DNA of 64,000 bases from Helopsaltes ochotensis (GCA_013400155.1 VXBM01000417.1:597414-661413); one strand, 5' to 3'. Positions 1-12,683 are shown, numbered from the stretch's first letter. Notes: generated by a model from the letters alone, not told the origin. Numbers and translations are program-made.

Positions 1-2253
1 ACAAAAAAACCCAAACAAAATAAATCCAAGCTAAAATTCTAAACACTAGCGTCTAATAAAGTAACAGCTAGACATGTTCTTTGGATTTGAAAGAGATACT
101 TCCTTTTGATCTGAAGTCTGTTTTAGTTACTTTTGTTCTTATGCCAATAACTATTCAAGGAATTCTTCTTCTAGGAAAAGCCATTTAATCTCAAAAAGCA
201 ACAATGTGTTTACCATAAAGCAAAATTTGAAACAGGAAAACATAAGGGTTTTCTTGGAACACTGACAGTATTCAGGAACGTTAACAAGAAAAGTTCATAG
301 AATACTTTAGATGGAGTGTTTACAAATGCAAGTTATCCCACAGAAATGTTATCAGTTCTAACAATTAGGCATATTTTAATAAAGCAGTGATGCCTCCCTA
401 GCTTTAAAAGTCTGGAATATTAAACCAGAACTCTTGGAGATTGTTTACTTCAACTCAAAATTACTTTATCACCTTAACAGTTTTACTGTAGCACAATGGT
501 GATGATGCTTAAAAGCAAAATGTTAGCTATGGGCACAATCACTAAATGCAATATAAAACATTAATATTTTTGCTACTCTATTCATGAAAAGTGTTCTGAA
601 AATATGAATTCTGACAAAAAGACACTCACAGATTCAGTTACATTTTCTCTCATTATTTTACCTGCCGCCCAGCAAAAGTGATCAGGCTGTTTTTTGAGTT
701 AAGCCATCACTTCCTGAGTCACTTTTTTTCTCCTTGTATGCAAAGATTAACCTCTCCAGTGGCATCTGCCTTCTTCAAGTCTCCCGTGTGCAAATGGATT
801 TCATATTCCACAACTTCAGAAAAAATAGACAAAAAACCCCCAAAAAATCAGCAGGAGAAAACACTCATCCTCTTGCCTGACACCCACATTATATACCAAT
901 TTTTGGTAGAAACCGTAGCAGATTTCACCCCAATCCCATACTGTACCACCAAACAAGGTCTCTTCAGTCTGGTGACATGCATAACCAAAACACATTCCTG
1001 CTGCATAACAGGATGACAATCTAGAGAATATAGATTTACTCTGCTCTGACACCACTCCTAGAAAATAAGCGCTGGTTGCTATTTGGGGCACAAGACCTCT
1101 TGTGTACTGTCCCCTTCCACATAAGGTAGGAAATTCCTTTTTAAGAAAAAAGCCATACTTGCATACTCTTCATAAAACCTATTTTTTTCTTTCTAAGATT
1201 ATTTACTGATATTTCTTTGGTTTTCCCTCCCTCTATTTTTTTTTTCATCACTAGTTGGACCATAATACTATTACAAGGTTCTTAAGTTAAAATATGTTAA
1301 TATGAAACAATAATAGTGAATTAAAATTCTTTCAATGTCAGCTTTAACACATAAATAGAAAAGCCTCCTGACATTTTGTATCATTTTCCAAAGAACCTTC
1401 CATTAATAATATAATAGCCCACAAATCCAGGCCAGATAAGTGAATTTTGAGTTTAAGGGAAAACATTCCTGAGTTTCTCTGGAATAGAATAGCTCTGGTC
1501 ATAGTACAGAGATTAGAAGAGACAGCTGTGTCCCCTATATGAAGCTTCTGTTTCCTTGCCTCTTTTTGTCACAATACATAGGGAAGTGATGCAGATGAGA
1601 CCAGACTGAATTCATGCCAAACAAACTTCATGGAAATCTCCTGTGTTCACTTTTTAAATGACCTATTTCTTCCCCTGAGTTTATCATGGAAAGAAGAAAC
1701 AAGGAAACACTTAAATAGAAGCAAATTGCAATCTCAATATTCACTGTTATTTGCATCATTTTAACAGCTAGGACTCCAGGACAAAATAAGAAGGGGTTTT
1801 GGTGACTCAATTTCATTTTCCTTCTGCTATTGTGTGCTCTAATTCAGATTATAATAATAAGTATCATTTGTATAGTGTGTTCATTTGGGCTCATTTGTGT
1901 AATGAGTTGCTACTGTCAATTTAGGAATTTAACTTTGATGGCTATGTTAGGACTGAGATCCTTATGTTGTCAGCAGGGGAAGGCAGGTGCTATAGAAAAC
2001 ACCCCTGATCAGTTCCCACACATTCTAGAGATAAACACTAAAACTCAGGAGTCTAAACTTAGATGATCTAAATGTTCCTCTGCTTCCAACCACAGGCATC
2101 ATTTCTTCAGCCTAAGAATAAAAGCTATGCTCTTATAGCAGCACATGTGTGTAAAACATGACTGTCTAATATTTTTAATTACAACAACATTTTTCTCCAC
2201 TGTAAAATACAAAGTCACATTTGGGATGCAAGTTATGAGCAATGCACAGGTAC
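1..2253. other. AT-rich flank, no gene recognised
   Basis: No exon of the PLAT locus or other gene could be supported here. A segment at about 1,055-1,095 resembles one at about 42,755-42,795 at roughly 74% over 39 bases, suggesting two copies of an old unnamed repeat. Otherwise it is unique-looking AT-rich sequence. Confidence 0.5.
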
Positions 2254-2450
2254 CAAGAATATATTTGAAAACATTTGTATTATCTCTTGAACTTTTTTTA
2301 TCGCAAACATGAAGACTTTTTTTAAAGAATGGAGCAGCCTTAAAATCCACCATTTTACAAGTCCTGAGCTATCTTTGACCATCAAATATTTCCAGGCCTT
2401 ACTCCCACAATCTTCATCACTGTGGCAGTAAAACATAGACAACATCTAGA
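2254..2450 (-). pseudogene. Possible relic PLAT C-half exon
   Basis: The minus strand reads HSDEDCGSKAWKYLMVKDSS, which resembles the PLAT segment H-D-x-x-G-x-x-x-x-W-x-L-x-x-V-x-V-K-D. It is preceded by LDV-like codons in another frame and followed, in a third frame, by FKAAPFFKKSLHVCDKK up to a gtacct site in the expected phase 1. The length from a catag acceptor is 197 bp, 14 short of 211, and at least two frame changes are needed. No N-half exon was found between this and exon 18. It could be a heavily decayed eighth repeat or chance. Confidence 0.35.
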
Positions 2451-5400
2451 CTATGTGACATTGGAGAAAGCCTTCTAGCCTCACTCTCCTCTTGTTCCTC
2501 CCTGGAACTCAGCTGGCTTTACATCATCTGTTTTCCCAGGCAAGTCATGTGTGCAAAGGAAGGGAGTGGTGACATGAAACCGAGGAGAAAAGAAGCACTT
2601 TTCACAGATGACAGTACAGAGCACAGATGACAGCTAGAGAGCACAGAAACACACATGATTCAAGTCTGAAACATATATTTCAGTCTATATCATAGGATAT
2701 ATGATTACGTAAGTATAAATCCTGGAAACATCTGATATTCTCATTATATTTTTCTTCTTCAATCAATTTTTTTTCCAAGATAGAAATGGTCTATTTAAGC
2801 AAATTGTACATTCTTTAAAAAGATTATAATTATGAGAAAATTCTAGTAGGTTTAAGAATAATTCAATGAACCCAGAAGCTAAAGCTGTCATTTAGTTTCA
2901 TGCGTAGGTGATAGGAAAACAGGGAGGGGAAAAAAAGTGTTGTGAGGATATTTATTTTAAGCTTTCCTTACAGCTCTTTTCACAAGTTAGTGCTATTCAT
3001 GTTGAGTGTTATAATCAAAAGGTCTGAATTCAAATATTGTGACATCTTATATAGCTATTTCTTTTTATTTCTAAAATGAAAAGGTCCTATAACAGGATTA
3101 ATGATTTTAAAGAGTGGGTTTGTATAGACTGTAAAATTAATATTTAAAATGATACTCTAAATAATATGAACTGTATAAGTCTGCTAATAAAGTGTGCTTA
3201 TTTCAATACTTCTGAAATGTATTTATTTCTTTACCTTTTACTTTATGAGGATGATGTCTGAGAAAATCTGTTTGCTTAAAAGTAACTTCATTTCACTGAA
3301 GCAGTACTTGCTTCAGGGACTCCCCCTGGGACTTTTTTTTTTTTTAATAATTTAAACTAGGGGCTGGGAAAGTTCTTATAATTGATGGTATCACTCATGT
3401 CTGATGATAAGAAGTAAACCATGAATTTTCCCAGCCTGAGGCCTTAACATGTCTAATTCCTTTCTTCAAGGGAGTTAAATATGCACTGCCAGGTAAAAGA
3501 CAATGTAGCTGCATTAAAGCCAGCCCAGCTACACAGACTTGATCTTTCTGGAGTCCCAGATGATTGAAAATACATGAGCTGTCCAGGTGACACTTTAGTT
3601 AGCATTTAGCCAATGGCATTTTGCTTTCCGGGGAGTTAGGGGATGAAGTTTCTGTGTTGTTCATTCAGAGTGTTGCCTCATCTGTGTAACTGGGCCATGG
3701 GAGCAGATTTGTTGAAGTCAAAAGGCTATAAGATCAAAATATTTTGGTCCGTCTGTCTGACCACTGCTGTGGCAGTAAATTAGAAATTACAGTGCTCACA
3801 TTTTTACTGCTTTTTTCCATTAACATTTGAATCATTAATATACAATATCACAAGCTTAGCTTAGAAATGCATATAGTGTTTCTGCTGAGTTGGTATTTTC
3901 AGCTGAATCTGCTGAATTTATTGATGCATAATTTAAAGCTCAATGTGCTCATAGCAAATATTTCCTATTAATTTTCCACTATTTAAGTGAAATAAAAGTA
4001 TATACAAAGTAGCCCCTATGAAAGGAGTCATAACAGAAAGGGAATACCGGGAAATGGGGCAAAAGTTTTTAGGCTGAATTTGGGACCATTCTGATTATGT
4101 TCTCTATGAACAGCATACCTCAACAACAAAAAATCTACTGAGATAAGGTATTTTGTTCAAGCTTGTCATTTTTTGTCTCTTCCCAATCCTATTTATAAAA
4201 ATTCTCTTTCAGATGTAAGCCAACATGTTGCAAAACCGAAAGTGATCAACTAATGCTCATTTAAAAAGAAAAAAAAAACCCACATAAATTAAAAGTAGGG
4301 CACTAAATGCATATTCTTTACTATTATTATTATTATTATTATTATTTTGTATTAATTTCTTGTGTATGTGTCTACGAATAAAACCAGAATATAACAAAGG
4401 AGAAATTTTAGACTAAAGTAGTATTGGGACCACAAAGAATAAAAGCGATATTAACACTTCCAGTTGTAAATCACTGGACTCCACGAAATACTTTGTGAGA
4501 AATTTTCTAGATTGGTAGATAATCTAGGTATTAATTTTTGAGGGAGGGCATAAACACATCTTTTCCCAGAAATTTTCCAAGAAAAACACCCTAAATTTCT
4601 ACTATACCTCAAAAATTAATTGCTTTACATATCAGAATAATGCTTTCAGACAGTATTGCCCTTCAGCATATATTACATCCAACATCCAATTTTCTTTGAA
4701 TCTGATGGATCAAAAGTCTAAAATGGTAAGATTTTTCAGCACATGAATACAAGGTGACAATTTTTTTTAACTATGCAAACCTACAAAACACCAGACATTT
4801 AAAGGGTCTCCACTGGTTTTTTTAAAGTTTCGACTTTAAGTTGGATGAAATATTTAGGAAACTCTCCTTAGAGAATGCTCTTTAAAAGTCCATGTGGTCT
4901 ATTTTATTTCTTTTTCTGGGCTGCTTCCATCATTTTCTATTAGTTTCTATTTAAGCAGAACACTTTTTTTACTATAGCCTCTAGCAGTTAAACCTCTTAA
5001 CTGGCACTAAAAGTCTCAATATATGATCTTTACTCTCTCCATCAATCCTCTTTATTCTAATGAGCTGAATAAATGGGAAGCTTGTCCTTAAGTACTAGTG
5101 ATCAAGTTATCAGTATACAATTAGTTGTTCCAGGGGGATTTTTGGGGGGGTGGTTGACAGAAATCACTTAATTATCTCTCTGGCATCACCATTCACATGT
5201 GTTACTAACAGTAGAGAAACATGAAACTTAATGAATATTTTTCTAGAATATCACTTGCTGTGCTATAAATTTCTCATTGACATCAATAAGACACTAGAGT
5301 AATTGAAATTCTTGGATATCACTTTGCTGGCTGACTGTGTGGCATTTTAAAATTTCTACCTTTGTTGTGTAGGGGGTCTGAAAGTCTTTCCTTCTTTACT

Positions 5401-5771
5401 ATGTTTTTGGGTCATATATATTTCTTTCTGAATAGGAAGAGACAAAATCACGGAGTAGATGATATTTTGTACTCATCTTCAGCTGACATAGTATTAATTT
5501 GAAGAGATAATAAATAATCAAGAGCTAAAACAGGAACATCATCTAATGTGAAAGGAGCCAAATACTATGTTTGGTAGCAGCGGTTAGAGCATCTCTCATA
5601 ATCCTCATACCAATGATTTCTCTTTTGTGGTAAATGCATGTGCAAAACTGCTGCATTCCTTAATATCAAATTCTTATGGAAATCTTCACACAGTATTTTC
5701 AGCCCAAAAGAGATATACTGGTGTTCCAGAGACAGTTCCTGACCACAGTAGCAAGAAAGGACATATCTTAC
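2451..5771. other. Non-coding stretch left of exon 18
   Basis: AT-rich sequence with a (TTA)n run at about 4,322-4,347. I searched the minus strand for an N-half PLAT exon that would link exon 18 to the 2.3-kb relic and found none. Confidence 0.5.
4322..4347. repeat. (TAT)n microsatellite
   Basis: About eight uninterrupted tat/tta triplets. Confidence 0.9.
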
Positions 5772-5983
5772 CAGACAAAGGCTCCTGATCAGCACACCGA
5801 GCTGGCAGCTCCACACATTTGTCTTCCTTTGGGTTGAACCAGCAGTCAAGAGCTAAACACCTCTCTTTCCTTTGTGCCTGTGTGCTTCATACGCAGTATA
5901 TCTAAGTGCCATGGCTGTTTTAGCTCACCGTGTGGGCCAGATACCTGAACTTTGTATATTGAGCTAATATCTGCCAGTTCATC
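5772..5983 (-). pseudogene. Exon 18: PLAT repeat 7 complete C-half with +1 frameshift
   Basis: A 212-bp exon (expected 211) with a strong acceptor (tctttctcctcacacag) and donor gtaaga. The first frame reads DELADISSIYKVQVSGPHGE, PWHLDILRMK and KEREVF. After an extra base near 5,854 it continues ALDCWFNPKEDKCVELPARC and ends PLSG. The joins match PLAT I-S-S-I-Y-K-V, W-H-L, then C-W-F in place of R-W-L, and E-L-P. It ends one base into a codon, so a further exon is expected to the left. Confidence 0.83.
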
Positions 5984-8917
5984 CTGTGTGAGGAGAAAGA
6001 GAAGTTGAACGGGTCTCGTTTCAATTGGCCCAGAACAAATGTAGTTGGCAGCTGTATGCAACAGTTGAACAAACTTCTGTTGTTAAAAAATTAGGGCAGA
6101 TTTATAACTAGTACTATTTTCCCCTTTCTAATCAATATAAAATTGATTTTAAAACATGAATGAGGAGATGGGATGCTTGAGGTTTGATATTAAGGAACAA
6201 GCAATGGCAGTCACTGCTGAAATTTGTACACAGAACAAGGCATAACGTTCATATATATTACACAGGTTAGGTAGATTATTTTCAGGCACAGAAGCTTTAG
6301 TATATTTTTAAAACTTTGAACACTGTTGGAAATATTTCTTACAAGAACAAAAATGATTCAACTAATTATAAATTTCAAAGAAAGCTAATCCAGTTTTGAG
6401 CAAACATCCAAAAGATACTTCATCCTCACTCTAGATTATAGAAGTTGTACATTAAAATCTTGCATTCATACTTGAGAAAAAAACCAATTTAGTTTTACTG
6501 AGGATAACGCACCATCTCTAGGACATACCATTGCTTAAGTAAGTGAAAGCAGAGGAGGCCTTAGATATCATAATTAGTGAGTTTAAATCAACACTTTTTT
6601 CACTGTAAGAAAAAAAAAAAAAGGAGAAAACAGAAGTTGTCTTTTCCCCCTGGTCTTTCACTTTAGATATGCTCAGATAGTGAAGTCCATGTGACCTGAC
6701 TTCAGCCTTTCCTCTGACAGGTTCTTGGAAATAACTCAGAAAAACCCTCTGAATACTCCTCATGTTGGATCATGCTTGTGTTTAGTCTAGTCTGTTTAGT
6801 TCCTCTTTCATTAAAGAAATGAGGAGCATCAAAATACAATAAATTATTTCTTTAGCTCAATCATAAAATTCAATTTATTAAGAGGAAAAAGGAAGAAACA
6901 ATAAATAATGGGGCCGGGGGGAAGAGAAACCATACTAGAAAAGCAGTTCAGAGAAACTGATGGCTGGGATGAATAAATTACATGAGAGACAAAAGAGAAA
7001 AATTAACCTTCTGTATATTTCATCTCATTTATGATTCTTCCTTCTCCATCATCAGCCCCAAAAGCTCTACAGTATCCCATGGCATATTGTATGCTTACAA
7101 ATTGCTGATTTTTGTGAGATCAACAAAGCCTGTAAATCAGTACCTGCCACGTGGTATACACTGGGATATGCACCAAGGGACCAATTCGCTCACTTAAATA
7201 TTCTCAGTATGAGACACCGGGAGAATTTGCTCTTTCAAAAACCATTGTTCATGTGTTGCTACCTACAAACAAAAATGATGATCTGTGCCAAGCTACACAG
7301 AGGAGTTAAAAATCAATTTGGTAGTTTAGTTTAAAGAAACGATTTATCTCAGAATTAAGTGGATTATTGGCTACATGATTCGTAGGCTTTTCTTGCAACA
7401 GAGAAAGGTTGAAGCACTTTGATCTGAATTGCTTTTCCTGTGACTTGAAGTGGCAACTTTTTTTGACTCAGGTTGCTCTAGAAGATACAAAAAAGGCATA
7501 TGGGATCCTCTTCACCACTCCAGTCAGACCCAGTGATATCCATTGTCCAGAAACCTGATGACTTCATGATGATTTCAGACAGTTTAGGACTAGGAATCAA
7601 CCTTCTGCCTTTGAAAATTATCAAAAAGAAAGAAAAGATGACAGCATGAGAAAATGGCATAATCTAGCAGGACCATAGCCTTTACAGTACACAAACCAAC
7701 CTCTTTTTGCAGGTTGTTGTTTTTTTGTGTTGTATCTATAGCAACTGCTCACTAAGAATAACACATCAATATCTTTATTGCATTTTTTGTGAAGAATTTA
7801 GAAGCCTAATGTTCTTTCTGTGTTTAAAATTTAGTTTCAATGGCATTTTTTGATGCCAATGTATTTTCCTTGTCATGTTTGGAAGTAATTGCTAAGAGAA
7901 TATTCAGCCACCTTTTAGAGGTCTAAGTAATTGTTCTTTAAAAAGCAATCAGTGTTACTAAAGCAAATTTATAATTTAAGAGCATGTAACCAAATGTAGC
8001 ATGTAGGCACCTAATGTAAAATGAACAATTCTAATGAACTTTGTCACTAGATGTTACCTAGCAATACAATAGGTGCAGTAATAGTGTGAGACTGACAGGT
8101 AACCTATAATAAACACACAAAATTATTTGCCAGATGCTCAGAAGATCAATATTACTATCTTCCTCTTTTTTTTCCTTCATTAATTGCTGTTATTCTTCAT
8201 TTTAATTCTGTTTTAACCAGTCTAGATGAAGTGAAAAGGATTTCATGAAGAGGAACAGCTCAGGAAAATGTACTTTCTACAACTCAGAAAAACCACACAA
8301 TCGAACCAAGGACACCTCATACCTTACTTCCTCTGGACAAAGTTCTGTCGTTCATTTCCTTTGCATTGAATTCTTTTCACAGAATTGAAGGATCTTTTAC
8401 TACTCCTGAATGGCTAAAGGTCCTGCTGTAAGTGTTCTTTTGCCAAGTACATCCAGGTTTAGGTTTGCACAAATCATGGCATAGTAGTAGGTGTGAAATG
8501 AACAGAAATGAGCATACCAAAACTGCTGCTTTGTGCTGTGGAATACTCTCACAGGTGAAGATTAGGCTCATTTCACTGAAGTAATTTTTCTTTAGATATC
8601 AAATGAGATTCTAGGCCAAAAAAATAGTGCATAAAATTTAAGCTGTTTATCCTCATGAGGGGCACATCCTAAGCTCAGCTATTTGTCTCTCATTGAAATA
8701 TCCTGTGTTTAATTTGGAAGGCAGGTGTTCCATACGCAACACATTGACAAGACAGAATTATATTAACTTTGACCTTACCAGACGTGGCTCTGCTATAAGA
8801 CTAAGATCAAACTGAAAATTCCCATTTTCAATAAAAGTAAGATACTACAGAGATCTGAAAGAGCTGTAGTCAAATATATGTATATAAAAATGGGCAGGTC
8901 AGTTTTGCAGAACTTAC
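5984..8917. other. Introns between exons 16, 17 and 18
   Basis: Ordinary AT-rich intron sequence on both sides of exon 17 (7,400-7,554). A poly-A/T tract lies at about 6,608-6,622. Nothing else is recognised. Confidence 0.5.
7400..7554 (-). pseudogene. Exon 17: PLAT repeat 7 N-half with stop, weak splice sites
   Basis: A predicted 155-bp exon, exactly the canonical N-half length. It reads FWTMDITGSDWSGEEDPICL and FCIF, stop (TAG 7,478-7,480), SNLSQKKLPLQVTGKAIQIK and LQPFS. W-x-M-D-I-T-G-S-D matches the W-x-I-x-V-x-T-G-D strand of exon 7. The acceptor (agtcatcag) lacks a pyrimidine tract and the donor is gttgca, so both are degraded although AG and GT remain. The boundaries rest on length and phase. 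This is the most worn of the placed exons. Confidence 0.62.
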
Positions 8918-9129
8918 CAAGTGTTACAATCTCTCAAACAGTCTCACATAAGCCCAGATGAGTATCAAGCCAGTTCCACAATGGAAAGACCCATTCTTTC
9001 TAAATTTTGTGATTCCTTGACTGTTACCATCTTGAAGTACATCCCCACCCCGTAGCCTTCTCCATCATGTCTTATGACCACTTTTTGCAAATGACTCAGA
9101 GAAACAACTTCCACCAAAAATGAATCCAC
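8918..9129 (-). pseudogene. Exon 16: PLAT repeat 6 complete C-half, +1 frameshift and stop
   Basis: A 212-bp exon where siblings and phase require 211. From acceptor gttttgcag it reads VDSFLVEVVSLSHLQKVVIR, HDGEGYG and MVTVKESQNLERM. An extra base near 8,991 moves the frame, which then reads VFPLWNWLDTHLG, matching F-P-x-x-x-W-L-D, and meets a TGA at 8,934-8,936 before EIVTL and a gtaagt donor. So there is one insertion and one stop. The extra G lies in a GGG run. Confidence 0.85.
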
Positions 9130-11015
9130 CTGCAAAACAGGGAAATACTTAATACAACAGAATTTTGACTTGAATTTCAGGGAAAATAGAGGCCTGGATT
9201 CATCTGGAGAATTTAAAAATTTCAAGTCTGTTTCTTTCTAAAATTTAACATAGCATCCCCCAGCTGAATCTAAGAAAGCACGCACTGATTAGAACTAACA
9301 TTTAATCCTATATTCATCATTAATGATACATTGTAACTTCATTTGCTCTTTGGTCAATATGGGTCACTGCATCAATCATTTCATAATACATTAAAATCTT
9401 TATACCTCAACTTTCTGACAGTCAGATATGACAAGGTTTTGGTTCTAATCAAATTACTGTCTTTCAGATATCTAGTTTCTAAAGCTTATCATACAAGTCT
9501 AGATATGTATTAATAGTTCTAAACAAAAGCTAGAAATCTAGAGGGTTTTCACTCCAAGATAGCTTTTTAATTCTTCTCCAGTAATCAGAAAACCTGACTT
9601 TGGCTTTCCACACAGAATGAAAATAATTGTGGAGCAAACTGAGAAGAGTAAAGGAGGAAGTTGAAAGTGAAGAATAAAAGATGAGAGATGGGAAGGGAAG
9701 TAGAATGGAGAAGGCAGAGAAAGACATGAGAGAAGTAAACACGAGCAGCAGTAGATTCAAATAGGGACCAGAAAAACAAGATAAGGAAAAATGTGAAATG
9801 CAAAGAAAGAAATTATATGCCCCACTAAATTTTTGTAGGAAAGCCAGATGTTCTCTATAAGGCCCAGCCAGGAGCCAGATGGACCTTATGGCAACTGGTA
9901 AAGGTTAGAAAGTTATGAACAACTGGAGTTTGAACAGCAATGTCTAGGAATGTAATTAACATCATAATTCAAATAAAACAATTCAGTAGTAGGAACTTAC
10001 TAAACTGGATGTCAAAACAATTAAAAACCCAAAGTCTTAGCATACTGATCTCTAAAAGAATACAGTAGTTGCCAAAGTCCTATATGTTGTCCCTATTTCT
10101 TTTTAAATAAAATATTGGAGAAATAGATTTTCTGCTACTAAGATTGAAAGTATGTTCATACAAGAAAAAAATCTTTTTCTTTTCTAATAATAGTCAGAAT
10201 CCGACAGCAGATTGTGAGCAGAAATCATTAACTTTGTTAATTAAGATATTTGAGGAAATAAATCCATGTATGAACATAAATTAAAATAATTACAATATAG
10301 TGCTGTCTTCTGTATATAGGCATAGTTCTGAGAAATACACAGAAATGAAATCTAGAAATTCTCTCAGTTCTTTACTGATTTCGCTTTTACTCTAACAAGT
10401 GCTGTGGTAGTTATCTAATAACATTATTTCACAGGAATCTGAGCTTCTCCTTGACAATGGACACTTGGGCATGAATTTTTTCAGACTTCCTTGTTCAGTG
10501 AGTGGGAGTTTAATTCATAAGACAAGAATTTTATTTGTAGTGGTCATCTAGAAACACTGGGTTTATTTGCATTCTTTTTCTAAGTGGAATTTTTGTTTCT
10601 TGTTTAAATTTACTGATATTGTGTTGATGTTTCAAAGTGGGGTTGTGGTTTCAGAAATATCATAGACTGTGGAAGTCTTGTGGAAATTTCTGTAACTTAT
10701 TTTTCACTGGTTTTTCAATTTTTTACTACCTGTTCTGTCTTAAGTTTGGAACAGAAGTCAGAAGCATGATCACAGAGGTTCTGCCCACTAATCTGCTTTG
10801 TATTGCTCATGTGGACCCTTTATTGCCATGTGGGAATGTTCTCGTACAGGAAATAAATAACACTGGCACCGATCTACTGTGAATATCTGGAAGATAAATT
10901 CTGGGAATGTTTTCACTTTCTTGCCTATCTAACCAGATGTATTCTGAGCAGGCATTAAGTGACACAATGCAGTGCTAACCCCTGCATATGTAAGATTGGA
11001 TTAAGGTGCCATTAC
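9130..11015. other. Intron between exons 15 and 16
   Basis: AT-rich sequence. A purine-rich patch at about 9,615-9,800 produces open frames on the minus strand through composition only. No exon or known repeat is seen. Confidence 0.5.
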
Positions 11016-11170
11016 CTTATTTCTTTGAAATTTTCTTCCTTTTGTTAAAGATGTATGAAGTTTCCTCACACCTGTGTCCCCTCGTTTGCCATAGAGAGTG
11101 AGATAAATATTTGCCAAAATCTCTGCTCCCCAGCGATCACCAATATGTACAGAAACAACATATTTATAGA
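11016..11170 (-). CDS. Exon 15: PLAT repeat 6 N-half, open
   Basis: Open 155-bp exon with acceptor tttgtacag and donor gtaatg, phase 1 in and 0 out. It encodes YKYVVSVHIGDRWGAEILAN, IYLTLYGKRGDTGVRKLHTS and KFQRNK at the donor. Length and the L-Y-G-K-R-G-D-T-G-x-R-K-L turn match exons 3 and 9. An earlier GT (after GACACAG) was considered as donor, but the frame continues in family-typical sequence to the second GT. No lesion is visible. Confidence 0.88.
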
Positions 11171-12472
11171 CTGTACAAAAAGAAAAGAAAAATTTTAATT
11201 AAACCTGATTAAGTACAAGGTGTACTTAAACCAGCAACACAGAATATGCAATAGGACTTTTTTTTTTTTATTTCTGCAGCTACAAAAAAATCTGCTACAT
11301 AGTGAATGAAATAATCAGGTTACTCTTTATGAATGTGATCTCTTCATGTCAAGCTCAATGAAGACTTTCCATTCACTTTCTTAGAAATTTGAAGGAAATT
11401 GGACTTGGACAATTTAGACTTATGAATCTAATTCTGCCCAATTCTGTTTTATTGTGCAAGATTGGGAAAGAAATCATTTGAGTTAGTTGAGGAACTAAAC
11501 TAAAAACTAATTAAAAACTGAATTATCTTTGAAATAGATAATAATTAACACAGGTCAAAGAATAAGAATAATGTTATGCAAATTTAAATAAGAAACAGAT
11601 GCAACATAGCATCTGGATGCATGACGTGACATACAAGTACAAAAATTTACAAAATGCTCTTATTAATCTAAGAAAGGAAGCTATAGATTCTTTGCCTCTA
11701 TATTGATCCTGTATGGATGAATTTCTACAGTCAGATCAGATTTCCTTCTGAGGAAGATAATTTAATTGCATATATATTCAGGCTCATACAAAAAGAATAA
11801 CCAAAATTTTTCAAATGTCATTTTTAATGTACAGTCCTGCAGAGTTAATATTTAACTAATGTAATACTATACTTTCTTTTAAGGTCATGAATATGTTTGA
11901 CTATTCAGGGACCAGAAGTTTTGGAACTTTAGTTTAGCAAAGCAGTCATGTCTCTAATTACTTCTATCTCATGTGTAACTGCTAACATTTCTGAACAAAT
12001 GCAGGACTTCTGTAAGTCTTCACATTCTAAGGGCATCTCTGAGAACTCTCAGCATGACAAAAAAAGAGTAGTCCTTAGGAAAAAAAATCCCCAACCTTTT
12101 TGTGCAGTAACGCTTACTTCTGATACTTATATTAGCAAGTAAAGCTATAATAAGCTAAGTAATTAAATAGAAACTCTAGAACAAATCATTTTCATGGCTT
12201 TGAAAATGGTGTTTGTTTCCCTAAAAGGTCCAATTTTATTGTTCGTTTTTTTTCTCATTTAGAATCATGCAGAAGATTTAGCAACTGTAAAATCCAATAT
12301 GCAACTTAACTGAAAAATTAAAATTTAAGTGGTCAGCATTGTTCCAGTACATATATAAAGACAGGGGCAACAGAACCATAGAAGGTGTCAAATCTAGACA
12401 AAGCACCATATTATATCTGTGGCATTTTCAAGGAGTTAATTTACAGTATTTGTGTCTTCTTGGTGCTTTTAC
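11171..12472. other. Intron between exons 14 and 15
   Basis: AT-rich intron. Nothing beyond short A/T runs (for example the T run at about 11,260-11,269) is recognised. Confidence 0.5.
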
Positions 12473-12683
12473 CTGGTAAAGTTTTCTGGTCCTCAGTGAC
12501 TTCTTTTATGAGCTCCTTATCTTCTCTCTTAAGAGTGAGCCAGCAGTTACACTCAAAGTTCAGTTCCTGTTTTGTTTATAACTCTTCTAAGTGAAAAGAC
12601 TTCAGATGCCAGCCCTTAAAGCCTGGCACATCATCACAGCTGACTCAAATCTTGTGTACATCTCCCAGATCGCCAGTCGCAAC
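12473..12683 (-). pseudogene. Exon 14: PLAT repeat 5 complete C-half with two stops
   Basis: A 211-bp exon, phase 0 in and 1 out, acceptor tttggcgcag and donor gtaaaa. The single frame reads VATGDLGDVHKI, stop, VSCDDVPGFKGWHLKSFHLE and EEL-like end, stop, TKQELNFECNCWLTLKREDK, ending KTLP. The TGA at 12,645-12,647 is where the family has Arg (a CGA-to-TGA CpG transition would do it). The TAA is at 12,576-12,578. Length and phase are intact. The final G pairs with TC of exon 15 as Val. The W-H-L and C-W-L motifs are well kept. Confidence 0.85.

Noticed and set aside
11072..11170. Shorter version of exon 15 ending at the first GT
   Set aside because: The frame continues in typical PLAT sequence to a second GT that gives the canonical 155-bp length and phase 0.
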